Assembly (NCBI GenBank): GCA_913061495.1
Contig: CAJXVG010000003.1
Coordinates: 1 to 60,712 of the forward strand
Origin: an uncultured Winogradskyella sp.
Lineage (GTDB): Bacteria > Bacteroidota > Bacteroidia > Flavobacteriales > Flavobacteriaceae
Length of the DNA: 60,712 bases
Direction of reading: 5' to 3'
The notes below the pieces were generated by a model, which worked only from the letters and a program-made list of their open reading frames with translations, was not told the origin of the DNA and did no database searches. Below are positions 23,812 to 33,906 of the stretch, piece by piece. How positions within the stretch are numbered: position 1 is the stretch's first letter; each line of letters begins with the position of its first letter. The position numbers and the translations under genes are program-made.

Positions 23812-26800
23812 TTAGAAACTATATCTTAAACCAACCTGCATTTGCCATCTAGAAGACTGTAAGCCTGAGTCATCAATAATATTATCTGTCTCAGTAGCTC
23901 TTTCATCAAATGTAAACTGTGGCGTAGTACCATCTGCTGCAAATCCTTCAAAATTAAGTAACTGAACTTGGTTAAAGTTAGTGAATGTTCTAACTCCCCA
24001 TTCTTTATTTAAAAGGTTTGTAAAGTTGAAAATATCTGCAGTTAACTCTAACTTATGAACTTTGTTACCAAATTTAACACCAAATTCTTGAGCGAATTTT
24101 AAATCTATAATGTGACTCCAATCAGAACGATCAGCGTTTCTTTCTGCAAACTGACCTCTTCTTGTGCTTAAATAATCATTACTATCTATATAAGCATCTA
24201 AAGCAGCCCATTGTTGTGCAGCGGTTACATCTCCGTTATCAATTAATTGTGCTTCTGCCATATCTCTTGGTACATAGATCAATGCTGAATTAGACCCTGT
24301 ATCTGATAATAAACCACTTCCGTTATATACATAACTAAATGGAGAGCCTTCAGCACCTTCATAGAATAAACCAATTCTCGTTTTAATAGTTTCAGACCAT
24401 TTAAACTCAATAGTAGAATTAGCTAAAATTCTGTGACCTGGTGAGAAATCTGAAATGGATAAATCTGGTCTATTAGATCCGTTTACTGTCTCTAGATTTC
24501 TAAATTGAGAACTATTCTGTGAATTTGTTCCATCTAGGATTCCATCAGAATCACCATAAGAATAAGTTAAAGCAGATCTTATATCAAAACGATCAGAAAT
24601 ATAATTTTTGGATAATGTGCCGCTGATGTTATAAGAGCTACCCTCACCTGTATTAGATCCTAAATAAATATCACTGTAAGTGTTATCTACGGACTGGAAG
24701 CCATAGTTAGGTCTAGAACCTGCGCCAGTTGTTTGAAACTGTGGTCCTTCTAAATTTAAGTTTTCGTATAAAACAGCTGTAATATTATCATTCCAGATAA
24801 AATCAGCAGAGAAAGTGAAACCAGCACCCAATTTCTGATCAAAAGCAATATTTGTTTTAAATACCTGTGGCAATTTAAAGTCATTAGCAAATAAATCTAC
24901 CTGCCCACCAATTGATCCGCTACCAGGAGCAGGATCTGCAAATTGTCCGTTGGGATTTGGATTAAAGTCAGGCGTGTTGTCTCCAGTTAACTGAATATAA
25001 CCTGCTGTAACACCGTTATTGTTATATGTTCCGCCAGGCCAAACTAATGGTACTCTAGATGTGAATATCCCTAAACCACCACGTATTTGTGTTGATTTAT
25101 TACCATTAACATCCCAGTTAAATCCTACTCTTGGTGAAATATGAACGTTAGCATCTATACCTTGTCCAACTTTTGCTCCTTGAAGATCCTTACCTGCTTG
25201 TTCTAACAATGGAATTGTACGATTATTAAAATCATCATTCTCTAAACCATCTTCCCAATAAGGAATATCTATTCTTAAACCAGCTGTAAGTTTAAAATTA
25301 TCAGACATATTAACTTCGTCTTGTACGTACAAACCAAACTGAAATAAATCGAACTCCGCTGCACCATTAGAGTTGTCTCCAAAACCTCCTAATAAAGAGT
25401 AACCATAGCGGTATCTATTTGGGTCACCTGCATAAAAAGCATCAAGGTCATCAAATCTATAATCTCCAAAATTTTGTCTGAAGAATACGTTCTTTGCAGA
25501 AGAAAATTCATTGTTAGTACCAATTGTAACTGTATGCTTACCTGAATAGATTTCAAAGTTATCAGTGATAGTCAATACTTTCTGCTCTAATAAATTTGCT
25601 GTAGAAAATGGCTCTGACCCAAAGAAAATAGAAGTCCCTGCAGCATCAAAAATCTGAACAGAAGGGAATGGATTTCCTTGTGGATCTCTATTATCATCTA
25701 CTGTTGTATAACCTATTACCAGATTATTAGCAAACTTATTGCCAAACTTTGAGTTTAACTCTAATGCCGTAGAATTTGTAATTGACTCAAAGTTTATAGC
25801 TCTGTTAAAAAAGTTAATACTCCCTGTGTTAGATGAAGGAGCGTCTAATTGAACAGCTTTAACATAACTATGTTTCAAAGACAATGTGTTATTATCATTA
25901 ATATTCCAGTCTATCTTAGCAATCAATTTATCACTTTCTAAAGAAGAGGTATTATTGGCATATCCACCAGCATCATAACCATAATTATCTGATAAGAAAT
26001 TTGAAAGTTGAGTTAAATCAGCTGCTGTTGCATCTCCTCTATAAGTATCAATATTAAAAGGCTGTGGTGTTTCACGATTTTCTCTTTCATAATTAACAAA
26101 GAAAAATAATTTATTTTCAATAATCGGACCGCCTAAACGCAAACCATAAATGTTTGAAGAGAATTCATCTAATTTTTCTCTCTCACCATCATCACCTACT
26201 AAATCAACAGGTGTTTTTCCGGCTAAACTTTCATTTCTTAAAAATGTATAAGCAGATCCTGTAAAGGTATTTGTTCCAGATTTTGTAATAGCACTTATGC
26301 TACCTCCAGAAAACCCTGATTGTCTAACATCAAATGGAGCAACATTAATTTGAAAAGACTCTATTGCATCTAAAGAAATTGGACTCACACCTGTTTGCCC
26401 ACCATTAGTACCGTTTGATGCTAGGCCAAATACATCATTATTAACAGCACCATCAATATATATAGCATTATATCGGTTATTCTGGCCAGCAATAGAGATT
26501 ACATCATCCCCTGTAATTTTAGCTTGTGGTGTAAGCCTTGCAAAATCAGCAATATTTCTAGATATAGATGGCAAAGTATTTACCTGTGTTCTGCTCACCT
26601 TTGTTTCTGCACCTGTTTTACCGGAGTCAAAAATGCCATTAGTTTGTGCATTAATAACTACCTCTTCTAACGCGTTTGCGTCTTCAGACATAGATACATT
26701 GATACTTTTAGACTCTCCTAAATTAAGGTAAACTTCATTGTTTGTGTACTCTTGGTAACCTACATATGAAATAGAAATCTTATAAGGACCTCCTGTTCTC

Positions 26801-27018
26801 ATATTAGATATTCTAAAGTATCCGTCAAAATCAGTTGCAACTCCATACTTAGTACCAGAAGGAGTGTGAACTGCTACAATATTGGCTCCTGGTAAAGGAT
26901 CACCATTAGATTCTGTTATTTGCCCATTTATAGATGAAGTTGTTACACCTTGAGCAAAACCGACCGCTGAAAACAGTGTTAAAGCGGTAATGATTAAAAA
27001 TTGATTAAATTTTTTCAT
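23812..27018 (-). CDS. TonB-dependent receptor, Oar-like, with carboxypeptidase-regulatory N-terminus
   Basis: A 1068-residue outer-membrane receptor. The signal peptide (ending VGFAQ) is followed by a carboxypeptidase-regulatory-like beta domain (SINGQITESNGDPLPGANIVAV... FDGYFRISN, ~25-110), a plug domain with NTLPSISRNIADFARLTPQAK and a long barrel ending in a terminal Phe (QMQVGLRYSF). The many aromatic/NG turns and the plug text fit Oar-type receptors, which often handle large substrates such as proteins or glycans, but the ligand is unknown. ATG 27018 begins the signal peptide; the open frame to 27084 lies upstream of it and includes the promoter. It has no SusD partner here. Confidence 0.95.
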   Translation of the reverse strand: MKKFNQFLIITALTLFSAVGFAQGVTTSSINGQITESNGDPLPGANIVAVHTPSGTKYGVATDFDGYFRISNMRTGGPYKISISYVGYQEYTNNEVYLNLGESKSINVSMSEDANALEEVVINAQTNGIFDSGKTGAETKVSRTQVNTLPSISRNIADFARLTPQAKITGDDVISIAGQNNRYNAIYIDGAVNNDVFGLASNGTNGGQTGVSPISLDAIESFQINVAPFDVRQSGFSGGSISAITKSGTNTFTGSAYTFLRNESLAGKTPVDLVGDDGEREKLDEFSSNIYGLRLGGPIIENKLFFFVNYERENRETPQPFNIDTYRGDATAADLTQLSNFLSDNYGYDAGGYANNTSSLESDKLIAKIDWNINDNNTLSLKHSYVKAVQLDAPSSNTGSINFFNRAINFESITNSTALELNSKFGNKFANNLVIGYTTVDDNRDPQGNPFPSVQIFDAAGTSIFFGSEPFSTANLLEQKVLTITDNFEIYSGKHTVTIGTNNEFSSAKNVFFRQNFGDYRFDDLDAFYAGDPNRYRYGYSLLGGFGDNSNGAAEFDLFQFGLYVQDEVNMSDNFKLTAGLRIDIPYWEDGLENDDFNNRTIPLLEQAGKDLQGAKVGQGIDANVHISPRVGFNWDVNGNKSTQIRGGLGIFTSRVPLVWPGGTYNNNGVTAGYIQLTGDNTPDFNPNPNGQFADPAPGSGSIGGQVDLFANDFKLPQVFKTNIAFDQKLGAGFTFSADFIWNDNITAVLYENLNLEGPQFQTTGAGSRPNYGFQSVDNTYSDIYLGSNTGEGSSYNISGTLSKNYISDRFDIRSALTYSYGDSDGILDGTNSQNSSQFRNLETVNGSNRPDLSISDFSPGHRILANSTIEFKWSETIKTRIGLFYEGAEGSPFSYVYNGSGLLSDTGSNSALIYVPRDMAEAQLIDNGDVTAAQQWAALDAYIDSNDYLSTRRGQFAERNADRSDWSHIIDLKFAQEFGVKFGNKVHKLELTADIFNFTNLLNKEWGVRTFTNFNQVQLLNFEGFAADGTTPQFTFDERATETDNIIDDSGLQSSRWQMQVGLRYSF

Positions 27019-27054
27019 ATAAAAACTTAAGTTTATTGGTTTTATTTTACGAAG

Positions 27055-27062
27055 CAAAATTA
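27055..27062 (-). promoter_or_regulatory. -7 element of the TonB receptor (TAATTTTG)
   Basis: Perfect -7 match on the minus strand, ending 36 nt before the start codon; no clear -33 TTG. It supports the start at 27018. Confidence 0.5.
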
Positions 27063-27181
27063 CGTAATGAACCAGCTGAAACATTAAGTGAATGTTAAGA
27101 AAAACACAACCATTAGTTAATTATGAAATTGGCAATTATTATGCTTGCATAGTTAATTTTAAGAAGATCTATTAACAGATT

Positions 27182-28828
27182 TTAACTATTATTCTTATAA
27201 AAAGAAAGCAAATCTTGAGTTGAAGTATCGTGAATTAGATTTGAGTTGTTATTTTCTAACTCTTTTAGTATGGACTTTGCAAGTTGTTTCCCTAATTCAA
27301 CCCCAAATTGATCATAACTATAGATATTCCAAATAATACCTTGCACAAAAATCTTGTGCTCATACATAGCTATTAATTTTCCGAGGTTTTCTGGTGTTAA
27401 TTTTTGAATCAACAAAGATGTTGTGGGCTTATTACCTTCAAATATTTTAAATTGAAGCAATTTTTGAATTTCTTCCTCAGAAAGGGATTGCTTTTTTAAT
27501 TCAGATAAAACCTCATCTTCTGTTTTTCCGTTCATTAACGCTTCGGTCTGCGCAAAGTAATTTGACATCAGTTTATTGTGATGATCTTTATTACCATGAA
27601 GCGATTTAACAAAACCGATAAAATCCGTAGGAATTAGTTTTGTGCCTTGATGTATCAACTGAAAAAAGGCATGTTGTGAATTGGTGCCAGGTTCTCCCCA
27701 AATTATGGTTCCGGTTTGGTAATTTATCTTGTTACCGTCCCTATCTACACTTTTTCCATTGCTCTCCATAATTCCCTGTTGAAGGTATGTTGCAAACTGA
27801 TTTAAATATTGTGTGTAAGGAATTATAGCTTCACTTTCAGCCTTAAAAAAATTATTGTACCAAACAGTTAACAAAGCAGCCGTAACGGGAATATTATTTT
27901 CAAATTCTGAAGTTCTAAAATGCTCATCCATTTTGTGCGCTCCTGCTAATAAGCTTTCAAAGTTCTTATAACTTACTGCCAAACTTATGGATAAACCAAC
28001 TGCACTCCATAGTGAAAAACGCCCACCAACCCAATCTTTCATAGGGAAAATATTGGTTTCTGCAATACCAAATTCTTTTACACTTTCAATATTTGTTGAT
28101 ACAGCTACAAAATGTTTAGAAACCGCTTCTTTAGGCTGGGACTTTAAAAACCAGTCTCTGATAGAATTAGCATTAGATAAGGTTTCTTGGGTTGTAAATG
28201 TCTTAGAAACAATAACAAAAAGTGTCGTTTCTGGATTTAGATTTTTAACAGTTTCTGCATAATGGTCGCCATCTATATTACTTACAAAATGCGTTGTTAA
28301 ATGATTTTTGTAGTATTGAAGTGAATCCACAACCATAGCTGGTCCTAAATCAGACCCTCCAATACCAATATTCACTACATCAGTAATTGGCTTACCTGAA
28401 TAACCTTTATGATTTCCACTTACAACAGATTCAGTGAAGTTTTTTATTTTTTCTTTTACAGTGTGAACTTCAGGAATGACATTTTCTCCATTAACAAAAA
28501 CCTCAGCTGATTTTGGTGCTCTTAAAGCGGTATGCAATACTGCTCGTCCTTCTGTGGCATTTATAACATCACCTTCAAAATATTTTGAAATAGCATCTTT
28601 TAAATTGACTTCATTTGCCAATTCAAAAAGTAAATCCAAAGTTTCTTTTGTAATTCTATTTTTTGAAAAATCAGCGTAAAAATCATCCCATTCAATAGTT
28701 AATTCTTTTGCTCTGTTTGCATTAGAATTAAAAAACTCTTTAAGGTGTTTAGACTTTACTTCTTGGAAATGGGATTTTAGTTTTTCCCATGACTTAGTTT
28801 TAGTGGGATTGCTTGTTTTCAGTGCCAT
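27182..28828 (-). CDS. pgi: glucose-6-phosphate isomerase
   Basis: Interconverts glucose 6-phosphate and fructose 6-phosphate. 548 aa, the long Pgi form. Signatures: IGIGGSDLGPAMV (~152-164), the conserved WVGGRFSLWSAVGLSI, the catalytic EPGTNSQHAFFQLIHQG around residues 376-392 and a C-terminal DQFGVELGKQLAKSI. It begins in a TAATG overlap with the M23 peptidase gene, as the last gene of the DUF3108-TDO-M23-pgi operon. Confidence 0.98.
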   Translation of the reverse strand: MALKTSNPTKTKSWEKLKSHFQEVKSKHLKEFFNSNANRAKELTIEWDDFYADFSKNRITKETLDLLFELANEVNLKDAISKYFEGDVINATEGRAVLHTALRAPKSAEVFVNGENVIPEVHTVKEKIKNFTESVVSGNHKGYSGKPITDVVNIGIGGSDLGPAMVVDSLQYYKNHLTTHFVSNIDGDHYAETVKNLNPETTLFVIVSKTFTTQETLSNANSIRDWFLKSQPKEAVSKHFVAVSTNIESVKEFGIAETNIFPMKDWVGGRFSLWSAVGLSISLAVSYKNFESLLAGAHKMDEHFRTSEFENNIPVTAALLTVWYNNFFKAESEAIIPYTQYLNQFATYLQQGIMESNGKSVDRDGNKINYQTGTIIWGEPGTNSQHAFFQLIHQGTKLIPTDFIGFVKSLHGNKDHHNKLMSNYFAQTEALMNGKTEDEVLSELKKQSLSEEEIQKLLQFKIFEGNKPTTSLLIQKLTPENLGKLIAMYEHKIFVQGIIWNIYSYDQFGVELGKQLAKSILKELENNNSNLIHDTSTQDLLSFYKNNS

Positions 28829-30144
28829 TATTGTATATCTGCGTTTGGGTCTGGAGTTATTGTAAGTCCTTCTTGCTCAATATCCCTTTCAAAAAAGAAA
28901 ATGTTATCAAGACGTTGTTTTATTGGTGCAATATAGTCTAGGTATGTTATTTTAAGACTATCTGAAATTGGTTTAGCTTCAGGTAATTTTTGCCTAAAAG
29001 GATCTACTTGTTGTCCATTTTTCCAGAAACGATAACACACATGATTACCAGATGAGCTCCCTGTATTTCCTACAAAACCAATGATATCTCCTTGTTTCAC
29101 AAACTCACCAACCTTAACATTTCTGCGCGACATGTGTAAATATTGTGTTTCATAAGTTACATTGTGCCTAATCTTTACATATTTGCCATTACCTCTACTA
29201 TAGCTAGATTTTGTTACAGTTCCGTTTGCAGTAGCCATAATTGGAGTGCCGTTTGCCGCAGCAAAATCTGTTCCTCTATGGGCTTTTATTCTGTAACCAT
29301 AATGTGCAATTCGCCTTTTTAAATTATACCTTGACGATATTCTACTAAACTTAACAGGTGCTTTTAAAAAAGCACGCCTTAAGTTTTTGGCGTTTTCATT
29401 AAAATAATCTCTTATGCCTTTAACTGAATCGGTTTCAAATTGAAATGCATATAATGAATCTCCATTGTGCTCAAAATATGCTGCTTTTACATTGTGAACA
29501 CCAGCATATATGGTATCGTCAATATATTTATCTGTATAAATAACCTTGAATCTATCACCTTTTTGAAGTCGTCTAAAATCTATAGTCCAAGCATAGATTT
29601 CATCTGCCATTTTATAGGCTAATCTTTGGCTCAAACCTTTTTCTTCTAGCGTTTGGGAAATGTTATTTTCAATGACTCCTGTAGCAGTTTTCTCAACATA
29701 AGTTATTGGTTTTTTACTTTTATAGGCATGAATTGAATCGTTCATGTTTATAACCACATAATCTTCTGCATTAGGTTGATATATAAACGTATTTGGACTT
29801 TGAATACTGTCGCTTATTCTAGCTTTTGGGAAAAGCAAAGTATAGGGTTTACCTACTTGAAGTCTTCTGATATCAAAAGTATCACGTGCTTTTTCAGCTA
29901 TTTGAAAAATCTTTGGGTAGCCAATATGATTACGCTCTAAAATTTCGCCGAAACTATCTCCTTTTTTAATAGTATCTCGCTTAATAATGTATTGCTCTAC
30001 ATCAAAGCCAAATTCTAGTATTTTTTCTTTTTCAACAACTTCTGCAATTTCTTTTTTGATTGCTTCTTTTGCTGAATTATCATTCTTACAGGAATAAATC
30101 CCTATTGCAATTACGGTTATTGCTATTAATCGTTTTAACTGCAT
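28828..30144 (-). CDS. M23 family peptidoglycan endopeptidase lipoprotein with HVC active-site motif
   Basis: A 438-residue lipoprotein (lipobox ending GIYSC, Cys 19). A LysM/OapA-like part follows (KKGDSFGEILERNHIGYPKIFQIAEKA), and the M23 domain starts with HRGTDFAAANGTPIMA (about 291-306). LytM-type enzymes carry H-x-H near the end; here the text is SSGNHVCYRFW (H368-V-C370), so the second histidine, normally a zinc ligand, is Cys. The upstream YLHMS histidine is kept. Cys can bind zinc, so the enzyme may be active. It cuts peptide bridges in the cell wall and overlaps pgi by one base. Confidence 0.92.
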   Translation of the reverse strand: MQLKRLIAITVIAIGIYSCKNDNSAKEAIKKEIAEVVEKEKILEFGFDVEQYIIKRDTIKKGDSFGEILERNHIGYPKIFQIAEKARDTFDIRRLQVGKPYTLLFPKARISDSIQSPNTFIYQPNAEDYVVINMNDSIHAYKSKKPITYVEKTATGVIENNISQTLEEKGLSQRLAYKMADEIYAWTIDFRRLQKGDRFKVIYTDKYIDDTIYAGVHNVKAAYFEHNGDSLYAFQFETDSVKGIRDYFNENAKNLRRAFLKAPVKFSRISSRYNLKRRIAHYGYRIKAHRGTDFAAANGTPIMATANGTVTKSSYSRGNGKYVKIRHNVTYETQYLHMSRRNVKVGEFVKQGDIIGFVGNTGSSSGNHVCYRFWKNGQQVDPFRQKLPEAKPISDSLKITYLDYIAPIKQRLDNIFFFERDIEQEGLTITPDPNADIQ

Positions 30145-30156
30145 TAATTAGTTTAA

Positions 30157-31089
30157 TTATAAGTTATTTCCCCAATTTTTTAATTCTTCGTCCGTCCATA
30201 AATCTGGAAAGAAAATACGTTTTTGGTATTTGGGATGCATGTATTTTTTCCAGTCACTTCCTCCTGTAGCTTCGCCATCTCCTATACCACTTTCAATATA
30301 ATGCTTTGCAGCATTATAATGTGCCATTACCCATGTAACGTTTACGGTATAATCGTAATGTCGCATGGCCTTTACCAAACTTTCGTCTTTTTGGTCTTTT
30401 AACGGTAGCTCTTTAAAGCGTGTCCATAGGTTTTTGGTATTATACTTTTCCATAAACCTTAAAAACTCGTCTTTATAACGTTTTTCAAAATTAACTAAAA
30501 GTGTAGATTTTTTACCTGTTTTATGGTCTTTTCCTGCGGCTTGCCAATATAGATGCTCAAAAGCGTGTGTATATGGTGTGTCGCGGTCAATATCCTTTCT
30601 AAATCTATAGTCAATTAGGTTAATTAATTCTGTTGATGCAAATTCTATAAGCCTGTATTGTGCACTTTGAAAACCACTTGCTGGAGTTAAAGTGTACCTA
30701 AACTTCATGTATTGTTCTACCTCCATACCTTCTCTCATTATGTTAAAGGAGGTGGTTAACATATCGAAATAACGACTTATTCGCATTATCTTACTTTCAA
30801 AATATGTAACATCGATATTTTCTTTTTCTGCTACCTGAGACATTTCCCAAAGTATCATTTTAAAGATAAGTTCGTTGATTTGATGATAGGCGATAAACAC
30901 CATTTCATCTGGCAACGTAGTGCGCTGAATTTGAAGGTTTAACAGCGCATCGGTTTGTATGTAGTCCCAATAAGTAATCGGCTTGCTGTAAAGCAAGCCG
31001 TATAAATGGTCATCAGTATCTTGGTCTATCGCAATGTACTTCTTTTGAAGTTCTTTAACGACATTATCAAATTTATGTAAATCGTGCAT
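30157..31089 (-). CDS. kynA: tryptophan 2,3-dioxygenase
   Basis: Haem enzyme opening the indole ring of tryptophan to N-formylkynurenine, the first step of the kynurenine route. About 310 aa. Family elements in order: ITYWDYIQTDALLNLQ (38-53), the haem-ligand region FIAYHQINELIFKMIL, FRYTLTPASGFQSAQYRLIEF and the C-terminal GSDWKKYMHPKYQKRIFFPDLW. ATG 31089 is preferred to an upstream TTG at 31104; either way the gene is pressed against the DUF3108 gene (8-nt overlap with the TTG start, 7-nt gap with the ATG). Kynureninase and later genes are not in the window. Confidence 0.95.
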   Translation of the reverse strand: MHDLHKFDNVVKELQKKYIAIDQDTDDHLYGLLYSKPITYWDYIQTDALLNLQIQRTTLPDEMVFIAYHQINELIFKMILWEMSQVAEKENIDVTYFESKIMRISRYFDMLTTSFNIMREGMEVEQYMKFRYTLTPASGFQSAQYRLIEFASTELINLIDYRFRKDIDRDTPYTHAFEHLYWQAAGKDHKTGKKSTLLVNFEKRYKDEFLRFMEKYNTKNLWTRFKELPLKDQKDESLVKAMRHYDYTVNVTWVMAHYNAAKHYIESGIGDGEATGGSDWKKYMHPKYQKRIFFPDLWTDEELKNWGNNL

Positions 31090-31096
31090 ATTTTTT

Positions 31097-31888
31097 TTAA
31101 TCAAATACTATTTTGAAGGAATGTTTTAAGCCTTTAAATGCTACTAGGTCTGCGCGAAGCGAACCTACTGCTAAATCTGCTTTAATTTTTAACGGTATTT
31201 TATTTTTATCTGCGCTTACCCAAAGGGTTAAGCTTTCTTCTTCTTTAAACACACGGCCAGCCATTACATAGGGTCTAAATTTCAGGGTTTTTACTTTAAC
31301 ATCTGAACCGTTCACATCTACTTTAATGGTTTCCTCACCTAGATATTTAAGTTTGAAGCCATAGTTTTCTTCATCAAAAAACATATTGGTTTTTATTTCA
31401 TCCCCTTTTTTTAGAGATTCTGCATCTATACTGTTTCTTAAATAGTAATACATTGAAACCATATCTTGAACATCTTGTTCGGTTGCAACTGTTTTTACTT
31501 GTTTATATTTTTTGTTAAAGACCTCAGCTTTTCTGTTTTTGTGATCAAAATCTATTTCAATGTCTTTAGTATGACCGCCTTCATCTATTTTCCTAATAAA
31601 TTTATATGGTGCGCCTGTTTCTTTATCGAAATAGCTTTCGTAGCGATCTCTTACTTTAAAAAAGGCATTAGCTAAACCTGTTGTTTTTCCTTTTCCAACC
31701 ACATGGTATACTGTTTTACCATTTAATTCTTTTTCATCTACTTTTAAAGTAGCTTCACCAGCTTTAAACCAGCCGCTGTAACTCATTCTAAACTCAAACC
31801 ACTCACCTTCCTTAAAAGCAGACTCTTTTTTTACATCAGAGGATTGAAATCCTACCAACAATACTATTATGGTAAATATATGTTTCAT
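31097..31888 (-). CDS. DUF3108 domain exported protein
   Basis: 263 aa. Signal peptide at the N-terminus, then the DUF3108 pattern: AFKEGEWFEFRMSYSGWFKAGEATLKV, VVGKGKTTGLANAFFKVRDRYESYFDKETGAPYKF and TLWVSADKNKIPLKIKADLAVGSLRADLVAFKG. The domain is a lipid- or envelope-associated beta fold of unknown activity. It is the first gene of the four-gene minus-strand operon that continues with kynA, M23 and pgi. Confidence 0.9.
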   Translation of the reverse strand: MKHIFTIIVLLVGFQSSDVKKESAFKEGEWFEFRMSYSGWFKAGEATLKVDEKELNGKTVYHVVGKGKTTGLANAFFKVRDRYESYFDKETGAPYKFIRKIDEGGHTKDIEIDFDHKNRKAEVFNKKYKQVKTVATEQDVQDMVSMYYYLRNSIDAESLKKGDEIKTNMFFDEENYGFKLKYLGEETIKVDVNGSDVKVKTLKFRPYVMAGRVFKEEESLTLWVSADKNKIPLKIKADLAVGSLRADLVAFKGLKHSFKIVFD

Positions 31889-32090
31889 AACTAATTAGGC
31901 TGTAAAAGTAATTAATGTAACTTATTTATTGTGTTACAATTGTCTTAAATACAATTACTATTCCAAATGTAGCAAAACATTGAAATACAATCCAAAAACC
32001 TTGGCTGATATTATTAATTTTTCGGTTAATGCTCACATTTTCAAGTTTTCACGATGAGCTAATATAATTAACCAAATAAATATAACAATT

Positions 32091-32615
32091 ATGGAAAAAC
32101 ACAAATTTTGTTTATGTCTTCTTTTAATTACAACAGCTTTAAATCTATCTGCGCAAGACTTTAACCTTTCTGCTGTTGGAGGCTATCTTAATCTCGATAT
32201 TAATTTTAAAGTTAATGGGGAAGAATTTGATTTGGGAAACAAGAGTAGTGGTTTTTATATAGGCGCACTAACTAATATTACTCTTACCGAAAAAATTGAT
32301 TTACAACCAGAATTATTGTTTGGGGCTATTGAAGACAACAATTCGCTTTACCTAGGTGCTTTAGGGAAGTACAATGTCTCAGATGAGTTTAGCTTACTAC
32401 TTGGGCCTGCGTTTAACTACTTGCTTGAGGATATAGTTGATGACTACAGCAAACTAGGAATATTTGCCGTAATTGGACCAAGCTATGATATTACTGACAA
32501 ATTCTTTGCACAAGCAAAGTACAGTTTTCAATTAAATAATTTCTATACAGGTGATAGTGATATTACCTCTAGAGCCAATTTTTTATTGGTTGGCGTAGGA
32601 TATAAAATCTTGTAG
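32091..32615 (+). CDS. small outer-membrane beta-barrel protein
   Basis: 174 aa with a signal peptide (ending LNLSAQD). The rest alternates hydrophobic and polar strands with turns (GGYLNLDINFKVNGEE, KYNVSDEFSLLLGPAFNYL, QAKYSFQLNNFY) and ends in FLLVGVGYKIL, as in the small eight-stranded barrels (OmpW/OmpX-like, DUF6089-type). No specific ligand is suggested. It stands alone and ends in a strong terminator. Confidence 0.82.
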   Translation: MEKHKFCLCLLLITTALNLSAQDFNLSAVGGYLNLDINFKVNGEEFDLGNKSSGFYIGALTNITLTEKIDLQPELLFGAIEDNNSLYLGALGKYNVSDEFSLLLGPAFNYLLEDIVDDYSKLGIFAVIGPSYDITDKFFAQAKYSFQLNNFYTGDSDITSRANFLLVGVGYKIL

Positions 32616-32638
32616 ATTTTAGAGTTGGTTTTTTTATT

Positions 32639-32676
32639 AGCGCGTTTAACATTTAGGGTTGTTAAACGCGCTTTTC
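32639..32676. terminator. bidirectional terminator between the barrel protein and hppD
   Basis: AGCGCGTTTAAC (32639-32650) pairs perfectly with GTTAAACGCGCT (32661-32672) followed by TTTTC; an upstream T run gives the convergent gene its own signal. Confidence 0.93.
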
Positions 32677-32678
32677 TT

Positions 32679-33839
32679 TTAGAGTGTTCCTCTTTTTTCT
32701 TGTTCTCTTTCTATAGATTCAAATAACGCTTTGAAATTACCAGCTCCAAAACCTCGTGCTCCCATACGTTGAATGATTTCAAAAAACAAAGTTGGCCTGT
32801 CTTCTACAGGTTTTGTGAAAATTTGAAGCAAGTAGCCTTCTTCATCTGCATCTATCATTATCCCTAAACCCTTTAAGGTTTCAATATCTTCTATTAGCTC
32901 ATGGCTAAACTCATCTAATCTACCTGGAACAGCTCTGTAGTATTCTTCTGGAGGAGTTGATAGAAACTCTACACCTCTTGATTTTAATTTAGCAACGGTT
33001 GAAATGATATCATCTGTTGCAACTGCAATATGTTGTACACCAGAACCTTCGTAGAAATCTAAGTATTCTTCTATTTGCGAGCGTTTTTTGCCTTCAGCTG
33101 GCTCGTTAATCGGGAATTTTATTCTGCCATTTCCATTACTCATCACTTTACTCATTAATGCAGAGTATTCGGTATGGATTTGCTTGTCATCAAAAGACAA
33201 AAAGTTAACAAAACCCATTACATCTTCATACCATTTTACCCAAGTATTCATTTCTCCCCAACCTACATTACCCACCATGTGGTCTATGTATTTTAAGCCT
33301 GTTGGTTCAGGATTGTAATCGCTTTTCCATGCTTTAAAACCTGGCATAAATTTACCTTTATAGTTTTTGCGCTCAACAAACATGTGCACGGTTTCTCCAT
33401 AAGTGTAAATTCCTGCTCTTACGACTTCACCAAATTCGTCTTTTTCCACAACAGGTTCCATAAAAGACTTTGCACCACGTTTTGTTGTTTCTTCATAAGA
33501 TTTGCGAGCATCATCTACCCAAAGTGCCACCACTTTTACACCGTCTCCATGTTTAACGATGTGTTTATTGATTTCTGATTTACTGTTTAGAGGAGTTGTA
33601 AGTACCAACCTAATTTTATCCTGTTTCAACACATAGCTTACTGAATCTTTTGAACCGGTTTCTAAACCTCTATAAGCATAAGATTGAAACCCAAAAGCTG
33701 TTTTATAAAAATGAGCAGCTTGCTTAGCATTGCCAACATAAAATTCAACATAATCCGTACCTAAAAGTGGAAGAAAATCTTGTGCTCCTTCAAATATTTT
33801 TTCTAGTCCGTAATCGACATTTTTTATTTCTTTTGCCAT
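32679..33839 (-). CDS. hppD: 4-hydroxyphenylpyruvate dioxygenase
   Basis: Non-haem iron enzyme turning 4-hydroxyphenylpyruvate into homogentisate. 386 aa with two vicinal-oxygen-chelate domains. The C-terminal domain carries the iron triad: His in GLKYIDHMVGNV, His in GVQHIAVATDDI and Glu in LFFEIIQRMGARGFGAGNFKALFESIE. It lies upstream on the same strand as hmgA's next gene; together HppD and HmgA are successive steps of tyrosine breakdown. Confidence 0.98.
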   Translation of the reverse strand: MAKEIKNVDYGLEKIFEGAQDFLPLLGTDYVEFYVGNAKQAAHFYKTAFGFQSYAYRGLETGSKDSVSYVLKQDKIRLVLTTPLNSKSEINKHIVKHGDGVKVVALWVDDARKSYEETTKRGAKSFMEPVVEKDEFGEVVRAGIYTYGETVHMFVERKNYKGKFMPGFKAWKSDYNPEPTGLKYIDHMVGNVGWGEMNTWVKWYEDVMGFVNFLSFDDKQIHTEYSALMSKVMSNGNGRIKFPINEPAEGKKRSQIEEYLDFYEGSGVQHIAVATDDIISTVAKLKSRGVEFLSTPPEEYYRAVPGRLDEFSHELIEDIETLKGLGIMIDADEEGYLLQIFTKPVEDRPTLFFEIIQRMGARGFGAGNFKALFESIEREQEKRGTL

Positions 33840-33906
33840 AATATTAAAAATTTATAAATCTCTTATTTTCAAAAAACAAAATCCAAAATGGTTTTAGTTT
33901 TCCTGT

